Shown: positions 33,801 to 41,654, counted from the stretch's first letter. The stretch is 64,000 bases of DNA from Ignavibacteriales bacterium (GCA_020635255.1 JACKAC010000001.1:124001-188000); one strand, 5' to 3'. Notes: generated by a model not told the origin, from the letters alone. Made by a program: numbers and translations.

Positions 33801-34739
33801 GCACCGAAAGAGATATATAATGAGATATGGGACGCAATGAGAGAAGGCAATGATTGGAAGGGTGAGTATTTTAACAGGAAGAAGAACGGGGAAAGATACT
33901 GGGAATATGCTACGATATCTCCGATCAAGGATGAAGAAGGCAACATCACCCATTATGTATATGTGAAGGAAGATATATCCGAGCGTAAGGTATTCGAGAA
34001 CGAACTCCTCAGCGCGAAGGAAAAAGCAGAAGAAGCAAGTAACGCAAAGAGCCGGTTCCTTGCAAATATGAGCCACGAGATAAGAACACCGATGAACGGG
34101 ATAGTGGGAATGGCACAGCTATTGACCCTGACGGACCTGAACGAGGAACAGTCGGAATACGTCGATATGATACACTATTCATCAGACGTGCTATTGAAGA
34201 TCATAAACGACGTACTGGACTTCTCAAAGATCGAATCAGGTAAGTTTAAGCTGAACGAAGAAGAGTTTAATATAATAGAATTACTCGATAATACATTTAA
34301 GATACTCAGGTCGGATGCCGAGAGCAAGCGTCTAAAATTCGTTTTCGACGTGGACAAGGCGCTCAATATAAAAGTGCTGGGTGACCGTTACCGTCTGAAC
34401 CAGATACTGACCAATCTTATCAGCAACGCGATAAAGTTCACACAACAGGGCGAAATCAGAGTAAAGGTTAAAGAGGCTGCCCGCAAGGGATCTAAGATAA
34501 TGCTGGAATTTATAATATCTGATACCGGAATCGGAATCCCAAGCGACAAGTTCGAGAGTCTTTTCGAGAGCTTCACTCAGCTGGAGAATCCATACGTCAA
34601 GCAGTACATGGGTACCGGGCTGGGACTTTCCATTGTTAAGAGACTGATAGACATGATGAAGGGTGAAATAAGCGTAACGAGTGAAGAGGACAAGGGAAGT
34701 GAGTTTACGGTGAGGCTGGATTTTAAATTGGTGAAGTAA
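30816..34739 (+). CDS. Membrane-bound multi-PAS sensor histidine kinase
   Basis: A 1307-aa kinase. About four membrane segments lie within residues 17-110. Seven PAS-type domains follow to about 1075, then a HisKA dimerisation domain with phospho-acceptor His1087 (MSHEIRTPMNG) and an HATPase domain (NQILTNLISNAIKF, DTGIGIP, GTGLGLSIVKRL). There is no receiver domain, so a separate response regulator must exist elsewhere. PAS 4-5 and 6-7 are a tandem duplication: the unit starting RSEERYKTF at 527 recurs as RSEERYRAF at 796. The stimulus is unknown; PAS domains may bind small molecules or sense redox. The gene stands alone and ends at a strong shared terminator. Confidence 0.93.
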   Translation: MKEIFYKIGNTLNKLSGPGVFFTALLLSLIIGSADLITGKKLLISFFYFIPVVISSIYGGRRTGILIGLVSGIIYFVTGVFANSWSTPVDSILNLILPAIIFMTAAAFISTRREEKPASSNEQIPARLSSNGMGSNGTNGHGERDFRKFFDNAIDAIYATDEQGNLVVANSAFFDITGYSEKEISSLNYKNLVSPSHRKKVDTFYKRQFINRTQNSYIEFPILTKKGDEKWVAQNTYMIQENGSVSEFYFVTRDISEQVKSKKFAEDNEKKLRQIIDLVPHFIFAKDINGKFILANQATAEVYGTTVEDLLTKTDADFAKSKEEAEGFRKDDLEVIKSGEAKFIQEEKITDAEGNVRYLQTIKIPYTEPETNKAAVLGVSTDITERKSFLEALLESETKFRSFAKTAPVALTRYDPQVQRYEFVNDEFIRQSGYAKEEFDMLSEEQLQDMLHEEDREKIYKSFKKWQEKGYKGIEHLDYRITNKTGSIVWLDTYFYADRGEDGNLKYINQICVDITEQKLIEQSLKRSEERYKTFIHHSTEGIYRLEMENPVDISLDEEEFVKGVFDNAYIAECNDAMARMYGFENTEDALNKKLIELHGSGDVTENTNTFLSFIRSGLKISNAETIEMDKDGNKKYFNNNAVGMVENGMLMRIWGSQSDITERKEIIEQNRKLYRAVEQSSASIIITNTSGVIEYVNHKFSEITGYPAEEVLGKVARIFKKGTIVGLENNRELIDIIAGGVEWSGEYLNRRKNDENYWEYANISPIKNDNGEVTHFVAICEDITDQKLTEDSIRRSEERYRAFITHSSEGIYRMELRKPININSSLEEHINHFMDHAYLAECNDVMAKMYGYEKAEEVVNKQVKDLLGNREESQASNSISFESFVKAGYRINNSETKEIDKEGNVKYFLNNGVGIIENDHLVRLWGTQRDITQLRMMQEELRKLSRAVEQSPDSVIITNTEGKIVYVNPKFSEVTGFTPAEVHGMYPFILLKGEAPKEIYNEIWDAMREGNDWKGEYFNRKKNGERYWEYATISPIKDEEGNITHYVYVKEDISERKVFENELLSAKEKAEEASNAKSRFLANMSHEIRTPMNGIVGMAQLLTLTDLNEEQSEYVDMIHYSSDVLLKIINDVLDFSKIESGKFKLNEEEFNIIELLDNTFKILRSDAESKRLKFVFDVDKALNIKVLGDRYRLNQILTNLISNAIKFTQQGEIRVKVKEAARKGSKIMLEFIISDTGIGIPSDKFESLFESFTQLENPYVKQYMGTGLGLSIVKRLIDMMKGEISVTSEEDKGSEFTVRLDFKLVK

Positions 34740-34761
34740 AACTTAAGGGGAGATAGATTTT

Positions 34762-34796
34762 AAAAAAGGAGGCACAGACAGTGCCTCCTTTTTTTT
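34762..34796. terminator. Bidirectional terminator between the PAS kinase and VOC genes
   Basis: The 14-bp perfect stem AAAAAAGGAGGCAC / GTGCCTCCTTTTTT around AGACA has A and T tails on both sides. It serves the kinase on the plus strand and the VOC gene ending at 34800 on the minus strand. Confidence 0.9.
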
Positions 34797-34799
34797 GTA

Positions 34800-35213
34800 T
34801 TAGTTTTCGGGTTTGTCGTGATTGAACATCCAGTTGACACCGAACTTATCAGTACACATTCCGAATTTAGCACCCCAGAAGGTGTCCTGCAGAGGCATAG
34901 TTACGTTTCCGCCTGCAGAGAGATTGTCAAAAGTTTTTTTCTGGTCATCTTCATTGTCAAAATTAAGGCTGAGAGAGATGTTATTGCCGGCGGTGAAGGG
35001 CTGACCGGGCATAGAATCGGAAGCCATAAGAGTGAGATCACCTGCTTTTAGGGTTGAGTGCATGACCTTGCTCTTATAGTCTTCGGGAACTTCCATGGGA
35101 GCGCCTTCGAAGTTCATCATAGCTTCGATCTCGCCGTCGAGGGCGTCCTTGTAAAAGTTCATTGCTTCCTCGCAATTTCCGTTAAAAGTAAGATAAGGAA
35201 TAATTTTGTACAT
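34800..35213 (-). CDS. PhnB-like VOC superfamily protein
   Basis: A 137-aa vicinal-oxygen-chelate protein of the PhnB/YdeN-like (3-demethylubiquinone-9 methyltransferase-like) branch. It starts MYKIIPYLTFNGNCEEAMNFYKDAL, the usual PhnB opening, and has TLKAGDLTLMASDS in the centre. It ends DTFWGAKFGMCTDKFGVNWMFN, the family's closing beta strand. These proteins form paired beta-alpha-beta modules around a metal or ligand site; the function here is unknown. It is monocistronic with a shared terminator at 34762. Confidence 0.9.
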   Translation of the reverse strand: MYKIIPYLTFNGNCEEAMNFYKDALDGEIEAMMNFEGAPMEVPEDYKSKVMHSTLKAGDLTLMASDSMPGQPFTAGNNISLSLNFDNEDDQKKTFDNLSAGGNVTMPLQDTFWGAKFGMCTDKFGVNWMFNHDKPEN

Positions 35214-35340
35214 AATAGGTCTTGTTTAATTAGTTAAAGATGGATTTAGCGTAAGGAGTTAAATATAATATAAGTGACGGAGATTAACAAAATAGAAAGG
35301 AATTCTAACCAAACCTTTATTTAATAGAATATTCCCAGCC

Positions 35341-35401
35341 GGGCATTTTAATCACTCCACGAGTTCGATCTCGATGAGTCATGGACCTGCGGTGATTATG
35401 G
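35341..35401. repeat. Repeat C, copy 1
   Basis: A 61-nt unit beginning GGGCATTTTAATCACTCCAC and containing CGATGAGTCATGGACCTG, nearly identical to 38776-38836. It lies just upstream of ligD. Confidence 0.85.
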
Positions 35402-35446
35402 GTTTTGTGAATTGTTAAGTTTGGATTAATAGGGTAATTTTTGGGT

Positions 35447-37771
35447 ATGGCGAAGAGTACGCAAATGGTAAAGGTAGGGAAGCGGACGCTGGAGCTTTCC
35501 AATTTGAAGAAGGTGCTTTTTCCGGATGATGGTATCATCAAGGCGGAAGTGATAGATTATTATCTAAAAATAGCCCCGACGATACTAAACCACATCAAGG
35601 GGAGACCGCTTTCGCTGATAAGATTTCCGGACGGTATATACGGCGAGCGGTTCTTTCAGAAGAACAGACCGGAGTGGGCGCCGGATTGGATAGAGTACGT
35701 TCCACTCGGGAGCGAAGATAAGAAGGACTACATACTTGCCACGGAGGAGGCGTCGCTGGTGTGGCTGGCGAACCTTGCCTGCCTGGAAATACACCAGATG
35801 CATTCCAAGAAACCGGATTACGATAAGCCGGATTACATGGTATTCGATATAGACCCGCCGGAGGGATACAAGTTCACGGACGTTGTAGAGATAGCGCTGG
35901 AATTGCGGCCGTTTTTGGAGAACCTGGGTTATCATGCTTTTGTGAAGACGACGGGAGGAAAGGGTGTGCACGTGGTGACACCGATAGAGCAGAGATGGGA
36001 TTTTCATACGGTATTCGAGACGGCTCAGGAGATAGCAAAGCCCTTTGTAGAGGAGAGATCGAATTTAACTTTACACATAAAGAAAGAAGCGAGGAAGGGC
36101 AGGGTGCTGGTGGATATATACAGGATAAGGCAGGGACAGTCCATCGTTTCTCCATACAGTCTGCGCGGCAACAAGGGAGCGCCGGTGTCTATGCCGTTGA
36201 CATGGGAACAATTGGAAACGCTGACTGACCCCATAGAATATAATCTGATGAACGTACCGGATATGGTGATGACGGAAGGCGACGCGTGGGAAGGAATATC
36301 GGCGTACGCAGTGGAGCTTCACACCGAAAGAAGGGCAGCTGCCAAACCAAAAAAACTAGGACCTAATCCAAAACATAAAACACCGGAACAATTAGAGAAG
36401 TATTCCAAGAAGAGGGACTTCGAGAAGACACCGGAGCCGGGCGCGGAGGTATTCGATGGTAAGGGAAATAATTTCGTAATACACAGACATCACGCGTCGA
36501 GACTGCATTACGATCTGCGGTTAGAGCAGGATGGGGTGCTTAAGTCGTGGGCAGTACCAAAGGGACTTCCGCCCGCGCCGGGAATAAAGAGACTGGCAGT
36601 GCAGACGGAAGATCACCCGATGGAGTATCTTACATTCGAGGGCACAATACCGAAGGGACAGTACGGCGGAGGCGACATGTGGGTTTACGCGGCGGGCAAG
36701 TACGAGATAACAAAAGAGAAGAAGGACGGATTTTATTTCAGGCTTCACAGCCCGGCAGTGAGCGGTGAGTACAGGATGTACATGATAAACAAGAACAAGA
36801 AAGAGTACCTTATGGAGCGGGTGGGAAATCCGCAGGTGGACTGGCTTCACTCGGATATAGAACCCATGCTGGCACAAACGCGAAAGGACGTTCCAACCGG
36901 AGACAGGTATCTATACGAAGTGAAGTGGGATGGTATAAGGGTTATGGTTTCGCTGGATGAGGGAAAGGTTACATTGCGGACGAGGAACAATAATGACATC
37001 ACGGCGAAGTTTCCGGAACTACTGAGCGCAGAAAAATCCTTCAGAGCGACGTGCGGATTATTCGACGGTGAGATAGTATGCCTGGATGAGGAAGGCAGAC
37101 CGGTATTCAAAGACGTCATTAACAGGATGCAAAGGTCATCGGAAGGAGACATAGAGCGGGCGATGAAGAAACAGCCGGCATTTTGTTACCTCTTCGACGT
37201 GTTGTACCTGGACGGGAGGGCAGTGGTGAATGAGCCTTTAGAGAGGAGACGGGACTGGCTGAAGGACGCTATAAAGAAGGATTCATCATACAGGATAAGC
37301 GAGACGGTGGATGACGGTAAGGCGCTGTTTGACGCGGCAGGGCAATTAGGGCTGGAAGGAATAATGGCAAAGGACAGGAGCAGTAAATACTTCCCGGGAA
37401 GGCGGAGCGATAGCTGGTACAAGATAAAGGTGAGACAGACGACTGAGAGCCACATTATTGGGTACACGAAAGGTAAGGGGAACAGAGAGGCGGTATTCGG
37501 CGCGCTTCACCTGGGTGACATAGACGGTAAAGGCAAGATAACATACAGAGGAAAGGTTGGAACGGGCTTTAATGATAAGCTGATGAAGGAGATCAATAAG
37601 GATATAAAGAAACTTAAGGAAGTGAAGAAGCCGATAAAGGAGAAGGTGCTGGATGAGAAGAATACTACCTGGATAGAGCCTAAGCTGGTTTGCGAGATAG
37701 AGTACGCTTCGATGACCAAGGATGGCGCGTACAGGGAGCCGGTCTTTGTGAGGATGAGGCCGGATCTTTGA
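35447..37771 (+). CDS. ligD: DNA ligase D (polymerase-phosphoesterase-ligase)
   Basis: A 774-aa multifunctional NHEJ enzyme started at the ATG at 35447 (MAKSTQMV); a TTG two codons earlier is less likely. The order is POL-PE-LIG, as in mycobacteria. The primase-like polymerase spans about 1-300 (VFDIDPPEG, Asp134 and Asp136). The 3'-phosphoesterase is about 330-480 (FVIHRHHASRLHYDLRLE). The ATP-dependent ligase follows (YEVKWDGIR, nucleotidyl-Lys493; later GEIVCLDEEG). With Ku at 39050 it repairs double-strand breaks. The C-terminal OB-fold (KVGTGF) is intact. Many codons use AGG/AGA/ATA, as in the other genes to the right. Confidence 0.96.
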   Translation: MAKSTQMVKVGKRTLELSNLKKVLFPDDGIIKAEVIDYYLKIAPTILNHIKGRPLSLIRFPDGIYGERFFQKNRPEWAPDWIEYVPLGSEDKKDYILATEEASLVWLANLACLEIHQMHSKKPDYDKPDYMVFDIDPPEGYKFTDVVEIALELRPFLENLGYHAFVKTTGGKGVHVVTPIEQRWDFHTVFETAQEIAKPFVEERSNLTLHIKKEARKGRVLVDIYRIRQGQSIVSPYSLRGNKGAPVSMPLTWEQLETLTDPIEYNLMNVPDMVMTEGDAWEGISAYAVELHTERRAAAKPKKLGPNPKHKTPEQLEKYSKKRDFEKTPEPGAEVFDGKGNNFVIHRHHASRLHYDLRLEQDGVLKSWAVPKGLPPAPGIKRLAVQTEDHPMEYLTFEGTIPKGQYGGGDMWVYAAGKYEITKEKKDGFYFRLHSPAVSGEYRMYMINKNKKEYLMERVGNPQVDWLHSDIEPMLAQTRKDVPTGDRYLYEVKWDGIRVMVSLDEGKVTLRTRNNNDITAKFPELLSAEKSFRATCGLFDGEIVCLDEEGRPVFKDVINRMQRSSEGDIERAMKKQPAFCYLFDVLYLDGRAVVNEPLERRRDWLKDAIKKDSSYRISETVDDGKALFDAAGQLGLEGIMAKDRSSKYFPGRRSDSWYKIKVRQTTESHIIGYTKGKGNREAVFGALHLGDIDGKGKITYRGKVGTGFNDKLMKEINKDIKKLKEVKKPIKEKVLDEKNTTWIEPKLVCEIEYASMTKDGAYREPVFVRMRPDL

Positions 37772-37803
37772 AGTTAAAAGTTGAAAGTTTAAAGTTAAAA
37801 ATT

Positions 37804-37849
37804 ACCTCACCCCCAGCCCCTCTCCTTATAAAGGAGAGGGGAGCTAGTT
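37804..37849. repeat. CCCCTCTCCTT palindromic repeat, copy 1
   Basis: A 46-nt unit containing the 11-bp palindrome CCCCTCTCCTT-ATA-AAGGAGAGGGG (37817-37841). It is identical to 38840-38885. Confidence 0.9.
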
Positions 37850-37952
37850 TACCTACGTTTAGGAGTTTGTGGCACCAGTCTCGCACTTTATAAAGGGGGA
37901 GGGAAAACCAGTCAGTAAGTTCTATGTATTTTAAAATATACCACATCAAATC

Positions 37953-38501
37953 TTGAACCAGAAAGGAAAGAGAATATTGATAATCGGGGCTAATGGAGCG
38001 GGGAAGACTGTTCTCGCAAAGAAGCTGGCATCGCATTATAATATTAAATTAATCGAGTTGGACAGGTTATTCTGGAAGCCGAAGTGGGAAAGACATACAA
38101 GGGAGGAGTTTTATGAAAATGTTAAAAAAGAATTGAGTTTGTACAAGGAGTGGATAGTCGATGGGAATTATTATAGTAATGTCAGTGAATTGATCTGGAA
38201 GGATGCAAATGTGATTATCTGGCTCGATTACAATATCGGATTAGTAAGCAGAAGGGTAATTTCGAGAACCGTAAAGAATATTGTTTACAAGAGAAAATTG
38301 TTCGATAATAATTATGATTCCTTCAGGAGAATGATCACCCCAAAGGATTCGATAGTTGTGTGGTCTTTGAAGACATTTAAGAGTAAGAGACAAAAGTATT
38401 CTCTATTATATGAAAAGCATTCGGATGATGAGGTTAAGTTTTACAGGTTTAGGAAGCCGGGTGAGACGGAGGAGTTTTTGAGGGATATAAGTAAAGATTA
38501 G
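37953..38501 (+). CDS. P-loop adenylate kinase-like (topology modulation/FlaR-type) protein
   Basis: A 182-aa P-loop NTPase. The only sensible start is a TTG at 37953, since the nearest upstream ATG frame is closed by a stop. The Walker A sequence is GANGAGKT (residues 13-20). The central block IELDRLFWKPKWE and the later EWIVDGNY and VIIWLDY are typical of the adenylate-kinase-like DNA topology modulation (FlaR) proteins, a poorly understood group. The substrate is unknown, probably a nucleotide or small molecule. It lies between ligD and ku, separated from both by repeat-rich gaps, so membership of the NHEJ unit is uncertain. Confidence 0.8.
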   Translation: MNQKGKRILIIGANGAGKTVLAKKLASHYNIKLIELDRLFWKPKWERHTREEFYENVKKELSLYKEWIVDGNYYSNVSELIWKDANVIIWLDYNIGLVSRRVISRTVKNIVYKRKLFDNNYDSFRRMITPKDSIVVWSLKTFKSKRQKYSLLYEKHSDDEVKFYRFRKPGETEEFLRDISKD

Positions 38502-38575
38502 TTATTTATTGTATCCAAGTATTGTACTTTTGCCTTGTCGCAAAAAATTGCTAATAGGCCTTAATAAACTAAGAT

Positions 38576-38773
38576 GTACTTTTGCCTTGTCGCAAAAGTA
38601 CCAAAAAGACAGCCCTAAATTAAAACAGCTAAGTTTCTCGTGTTTTCGTTCGGAGAAAATAAACTCGGTCGACCCCCGGTAAACCGGGTAAGACCTCCCT
38701 CAGACAGAATTTTCTCCGCCCGACTTCGTCGGAACACTCAAAGCCTCAAAATTTTTTCCGCTGTTTTAATTTA
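38576..38773. repeat. Composite structured repeat D, copy 1
   Basis: The 38502-39049 gap carries no gene. It begins with GTACTTTTGC/GCAAAAGTAC (38576-38601). Then comes an element closed by a perfect 14-bp stem (TAAATTAAAACAGC at 38616-38629, GCTGTTTTAATTTA at 38760-38773). Inside lie a 10-bp arm CGGAGAAAAT/ATTTTCTCCG (38651-38660, 38709-38718), a CCCGG-TAAA-CCGGG hairpin and a CCGAC-TTC-GTCGG hairpin. A second version is at 40622-40810. Confidence 0.8.
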
Positions 38774-38775
38774 AT

Positions 38776-38836
38776 GGGCATTTTGAATCACTCCACGAGT
38801 TGGATCTCGATGAGTCATGGACCTGTGATGACTATG
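38776..38836. repeat. Repeat C, copy 2
   Basis: Nearly identical to 35341-35401 (shared ATCACTCCACGAGTT, GATCTCGATGAGTCATGGAC), immediately after repeat D and before the CCCCTCTCCTT repeat. Confidence 0.85.
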
Positions 38837-38839
38837 GAT

Positions 38840-38885
38840 ACCTCACCCCCAGCCCCTCTCCTTATAAAGGAGAGGGGAGCTAGTT
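38840..38885. repeat. CCCCTCTCCTT palindromic repeat, copy 2
   Basis: Identical over 46 nt to 37804-37849. The remaining 38886-39049 is AT-rich leader of ku with no gene. Confidence 0.9.
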
Positions 38886-39049
38886 AGTCTTTGCCAAACG
38901 ACAATTGTATGAATTGAAAATGGGGATACCTTAAGTAATTAAGGTATTTAATTAACAGGGAGTTAAAGTTATACTTAAGATTGTGTGGTAAAAGTGTTGA
39001 AAATAAAGGTATTAATATTTAATTTAAGGTTTAGATAAAAGGAGGCACA

Positions 39050-39910
39050 ATGCGCTCAATATGGAAAGGTCACATCAGGTTTTCACTCGTAACAATTCCT
39101 ATCAGGATATATAACGCTATCGAGACGTCGGAAACGATCAGTTTCAAACAGCTTCATAAGGAAGATAACGGTCCAATCGGCTATGATAAGCGATGCAGGA
39201 AGTGCAACAAGATCGTTAAGATGGAAGATATCGTGAAAGGGTATCAATACGAGCCGGATCAATTCGTAATCATAGACCCTGAAGACCTTGATAAGCTGAA
39301 ACTGAAAAGCACAAAGGTGATCGAGATAGAGGGATTCGTGGATGCGAGCGAAGTGCCCGCGACTTTATATGATTCACCATATTATGCGGGACCGGACGGC
39401 GACGTTGCGGCGAAGACGTTCGCTCTATTAATAGAGACATTAAAAGAGAGCGGCAAATTAGGAATAGGTAAAGTGGTGCTTAGGGACAGGGAGAGTGTAG
39501 TGCTATTAGCGCCGGAAGATAACGGACTATTATTGTATAAGCTGAGATACCCGAATGAGATAAGGAATATATCTGAAGTTCCGAAACTGGATGGGTTGAA
39601 AGCCGATAAGAAAGAGCTGGAGCTGGCGAAGACACTGGTAGATTCGATGACGAAGAAGTTCGATGACATAGAACTCAAAGATACATATAAGGATGCTGTG
39701 AAGGAATTGATACAGGCGAAGATAGAGGGAAAAGAGATCGTTACTATCGAGGAAGAAGAAAAACCGGTCGTGGATATAATGACTGCGTTGAAGCAAAGTA
39801 TAGACAACGCTTCAAAGAAACCGATGAAGAAGGCAACCGGCGAGAAACCGGCGGCGAAGACAAAGACGGCAAAGACCACGAAGGCAACAAAGAAAAAGAA
39901 AACTGCATAA
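39050..39910 (+). CDS. ku: Ku-like DNA end-binding protein
   Basis: A 286-aa bacterial Ku homodimer subunit that binds broken DNA ends and recruits LigD. The N-terminus MRSIWKGHIRFSLVTIPIRI is the standard Ku core opening; YEPDQFVIIDPEDLDKL and SPYYAGPDG follow. The C-terminus is a Lys/Ala/Thr-rich tail (from about residue 255), as in Ku proteins whose tail binds DNA. An excellent Shine-Dalgarno site, AAAGGAGG, lies 6 nt before the ATG. Seven nt after the stop comes a TPR gene, so the two are probably one operon. ligD lies 1.3 kb upstream. Confidence 0.97.
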   Translation: MRSIWKGHIRFSLVTIPIRIYNAIETSETISFKQLHKEDNGPIGYDKRCRKCNKIVKMEDIVKGYQYEPDQFVIIDPEDLDKLKLKSTKVIEIEGFVDASEVPATLYDSPYYAGPDGDVAAKTFALLIETLKESGKLGIGKVVLRDRESVVLLAPEDNGLLLYKLRYPNEIRNISEVPKLDGLKADKKELELAKTLVDSMTKKFDDIELKDTYKDAVKELIQAKIEGKEIVTIEEEEKPVVDIMTALKQSIDNASKKPMKKATGEKPAAKTKTAKTTKATKKKKTA

Positions 39911-39917
39911 TTAGTAC

Positions 39918-40526
39918 ATGGCTAATATAATCCAATTCCCGTCGCAAAAAGGACAGTCGGGACTTAAGCGTGTAAAGAAAAAGACCAAGGTAGAACTTAA
40001 GCGTTCAAACCAGATAGATCTTTTTACGGAGGACGGTCCGCAGGCGAACATATATATAATGCCGACGGATATGAGCCCGTTCGAGCGCGCGCTGATACTC
40101 GATGAGAAGGGCGATGAGGGAGCGAAGGCGGCTTACGAGAAGGCGCTGGAGAATGAGGATTGTACAGCCGACGCATACTGTAACCTCGGGATACTGGAAT
40201 ACGAGGAGGGGAGCACTGTTAAGGCGATTGACCGCTTCACTCTCTCGCTGAAAGCAGACCCGAGACACTTCGAATCACACTACAATTTAGCAAACCTATA
40301 CTCTGAGCTGGGCAATCTGCCCTTAGCGAAAACGCATTACGAATTCGCGAAGGAGCTTCAGCCGGACTTTCCGGATATATGTTTTAATCTCGGAATAGTG
40401 TACGCAATGATGCGGGACTACGAATCTTCAGTGAAGGTATTATCCGAATATAAGGACATGGTGCCTAAGGAAGAGGGCGAGAACGCAGAGAGGCTGATAG
40501 AGAGTATAAGGAGAATTACGGGGTAA
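39918..40526 (+). CDS. TPR protein with a beta-clamp-binding-like motif, linked to ku
   Basis: A 202-aa soluble protein. Residues 1-40 are basic and unstructured (LKRVKKKTKVELKRS) and carry QIDLF at residues 32-36, a close match to the bacterial beta-clamp binding consensus QL[SD]LF. Residues about 50-200 contain three to four tetratricopeptide repeats (AYCNLGILEYEEGST, SHYNLANLYSELGN, ICFNLGIVYAMMRD). It starts 7 nt after ku and is probably co-translated. This suggests a link between NHEJ and the replication clamp, though no such partner is established for Ku to my knowledge. It is not a known NHEJ component. Confidence 0.85.
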   Translation: MANIIQFPSQKGQSGLKRVKKKTKVELKRSNQIDLFTEDGPQANIYIMPTDMSPFERALILDEKGDEGAKAAYEKALENEDCTADAYCNLGILEYEEGSTVKAIDRFTLSLKADPRHFESHYNLANLYSELGNLPLAKTHYEFAKELQPDFPDICFNLGIVYAMMRDYESSVKVLSEYKDMVPKEEGENAERLIESIRRITG

Positions 40527-40555
40527 TCCTCCTACTGTACTTTTGCTCGCACAAA

Positions 40556-40640
40556 TGATGCCTTTGGTATAGTTTTGTTTTGATGTACTTTTGTCTTGTC
40601 ACAAAAAAAATGTGATGCCTTTGGCATAGTTCTTTTGCCT
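40556..40640. repeat. Tandem GATGCCTTTGGyATAGTT units with TTTTG hairpins
   Basis: Two imperfect units start at 40556 and 40613, each next to a GTACTTTTG-type or TTCTTTTG/CAAAAGAA half-hairpin. They look like decayed copies of the hairpin seen at 30517 and 38576. Confidence 0.6.
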
Positions 40641-40810
40641 TGATACAAAAGAACCAAAAAATCAAGGCTCAGCGTAAATACGCCTAACAATTGTTACGTT
40701 TTTTGCTCGAAGAAAAAAACTCCACCGATTTGCCTCGATCGTCAATCGGTGTCAAACAATTTTTCTTCGCCCTCCGATAAAATCGGAGGAACGCAAAAAG
40801 CCTCACAATT
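40622..40810. repeat. Composite structured repeat D, copy 2
   Basis: Same layout as 38576-38773 with different sequence. The arm CGAAGAAAAA/TTTTTCTTCG (40707-40716, 40759-40768) encloses hairpin ACCGATT/AATCGGT (40733-40749). Then come hairpin CCTCCGAT-AAA-ATCGGAGG (40770-40788) and the shared phrase AAAGCCTCA. Outer pairings TTTTTGC/GCAAAAA and AATTGT/ACAATT close it. The 40527-40973 gap has no gene. Confidence 0.7.
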
Positions 40811-40865
40811 TTACTTCTTCCCGACAAGTCGGGATTCAGCCGGCGATTTCCGCATGGCCGTTTTT

Positions 40866-40936
40866 GAACTCTCTACGGATCTTTTCTGCAAAGCATAGAT
40901 CGACCTAATGAGTCGTAGACCTGCGGAGTTTATGGG
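40866..40936. repeat. Repeat C-like unit, copy 3 (diverged)
   Basis: Shares AATGAGTCGTAGACCTGCGG and TTTATGGGA with repeat C but has a different left half. It is followed by a reverse-strand GTCATTCTGAGTGAAACGAA repeat near 40938-40968. Confidence 0.55.
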
Positions 40937-40973
40937 AAGGAGATTCTTCGTTTCACTCAGAATGACAAAACAA

Positions 40974-41654
40974 TTATTTAGTCTTAGCTATCCAGGTTTT
41001 TATTTCATCACAAATCAATTTTATTACTTCGCTGTCCGTGAGCTTATTGTCTTTAGGGACATGGAATGAGTGATCTGCTCCATCGACGGTATAGAGCGTG
41101 GCTTTTTTCCCGAGTTTTTTGCAGAGGGGTTTTATGAGGTCGAAGGAAGCGAGAGCGTCGCGTGTTCCCTGCAGGAAAAGCATCGGTACTTTCACGCTGA
41201 AGAGATGCTCGGCGCGGTCGGATGACGGTCTGCCGGGAGCGTGGAGCGGGAACCCGAAAAAGACTATGCCTTTGATGTTGGAGAGCATATCTTCAGATGC
41301 GGCGGTGGATGTCATTCGTCCGCCAAAAGATTTACCGCCTGCGAAGACGGGCAGTTTCGGGTAGAGTTCGTGCGCTTTTTCCACAGCGGCGGCGACTGCG
41401 GCTGTAGCGACGGGCTTGCGGTCAGGGACTTTCTTGCCTGCTTCCATATATGGAAAATTAAATCGCAGTGTAGCTATGCCGAGGTCACCGAGAGTATTCG
41501 ATACGGTCTCCATGAAACGGTTCTTAATCCCCGCGCCGGCACCGTGAGCGAAAACGAGGATAGCGGTTGGCTTAGCGGGTGTATATAATAGAGCGGATAC
41601 GGAGCCTATTTCCTTGGAAACTTTTACTTTCAGGGATTTTTTGGTGAGAGGCAT
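40974..41654 (-). CDS. Alpha/beta hydrolase, dienelactone hydrolase-like
   Basis: A 226-aa soluble alpha/beta hydrolase of the KANL3/Tex30-like (COG3571) group. The oxyanion region VFAHGAGAG, the nucleophile elbow GGKSFGGRM (Ser in GKSFGG), LFLQGTRDA with the acid Asp, and the C-terminal GADHSF with the catalytic His form a complete triad. No signal peptide is seen. The substrate is unknown. It is monocistronic on the minus strand, upstream of and divergent from tRNA-Phe. Third codon positions are C-rich, in keeping with the plus strand here being G-rich. Confidence 0.88.
   Translation of the reverse strand: MPLTKKSLKVKVSKEIGSVSALLYTPAKPTAILVFAHGAGAGIKNRFMETVSNTLGDLGIATLRFNFPYMEAGKKVPDRKPVATAAVAAAVEKAHELYPKLPVFAGGKSFGGRMTSTAASEDMLSNIKGIVFFGFPLHAPGRPSSDRAEHLFSVKVPMLFLQGTRDALASFDLIKPLCKKLGKKATLYTVDGADHSFHVPKDNKLTDSEVIKLICDEIKTWIAKTK

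Noticed and set aside
30816..34739. Hybrid histidine kinase with receiver domain
   Set aside because: The protein ends with the HATPase domain; no Asp-containing receiver follows.
38502..39049. Short genes in the gap before ku
   Set aside because: Frames here are interrupted and the DNA is explained by repeats.
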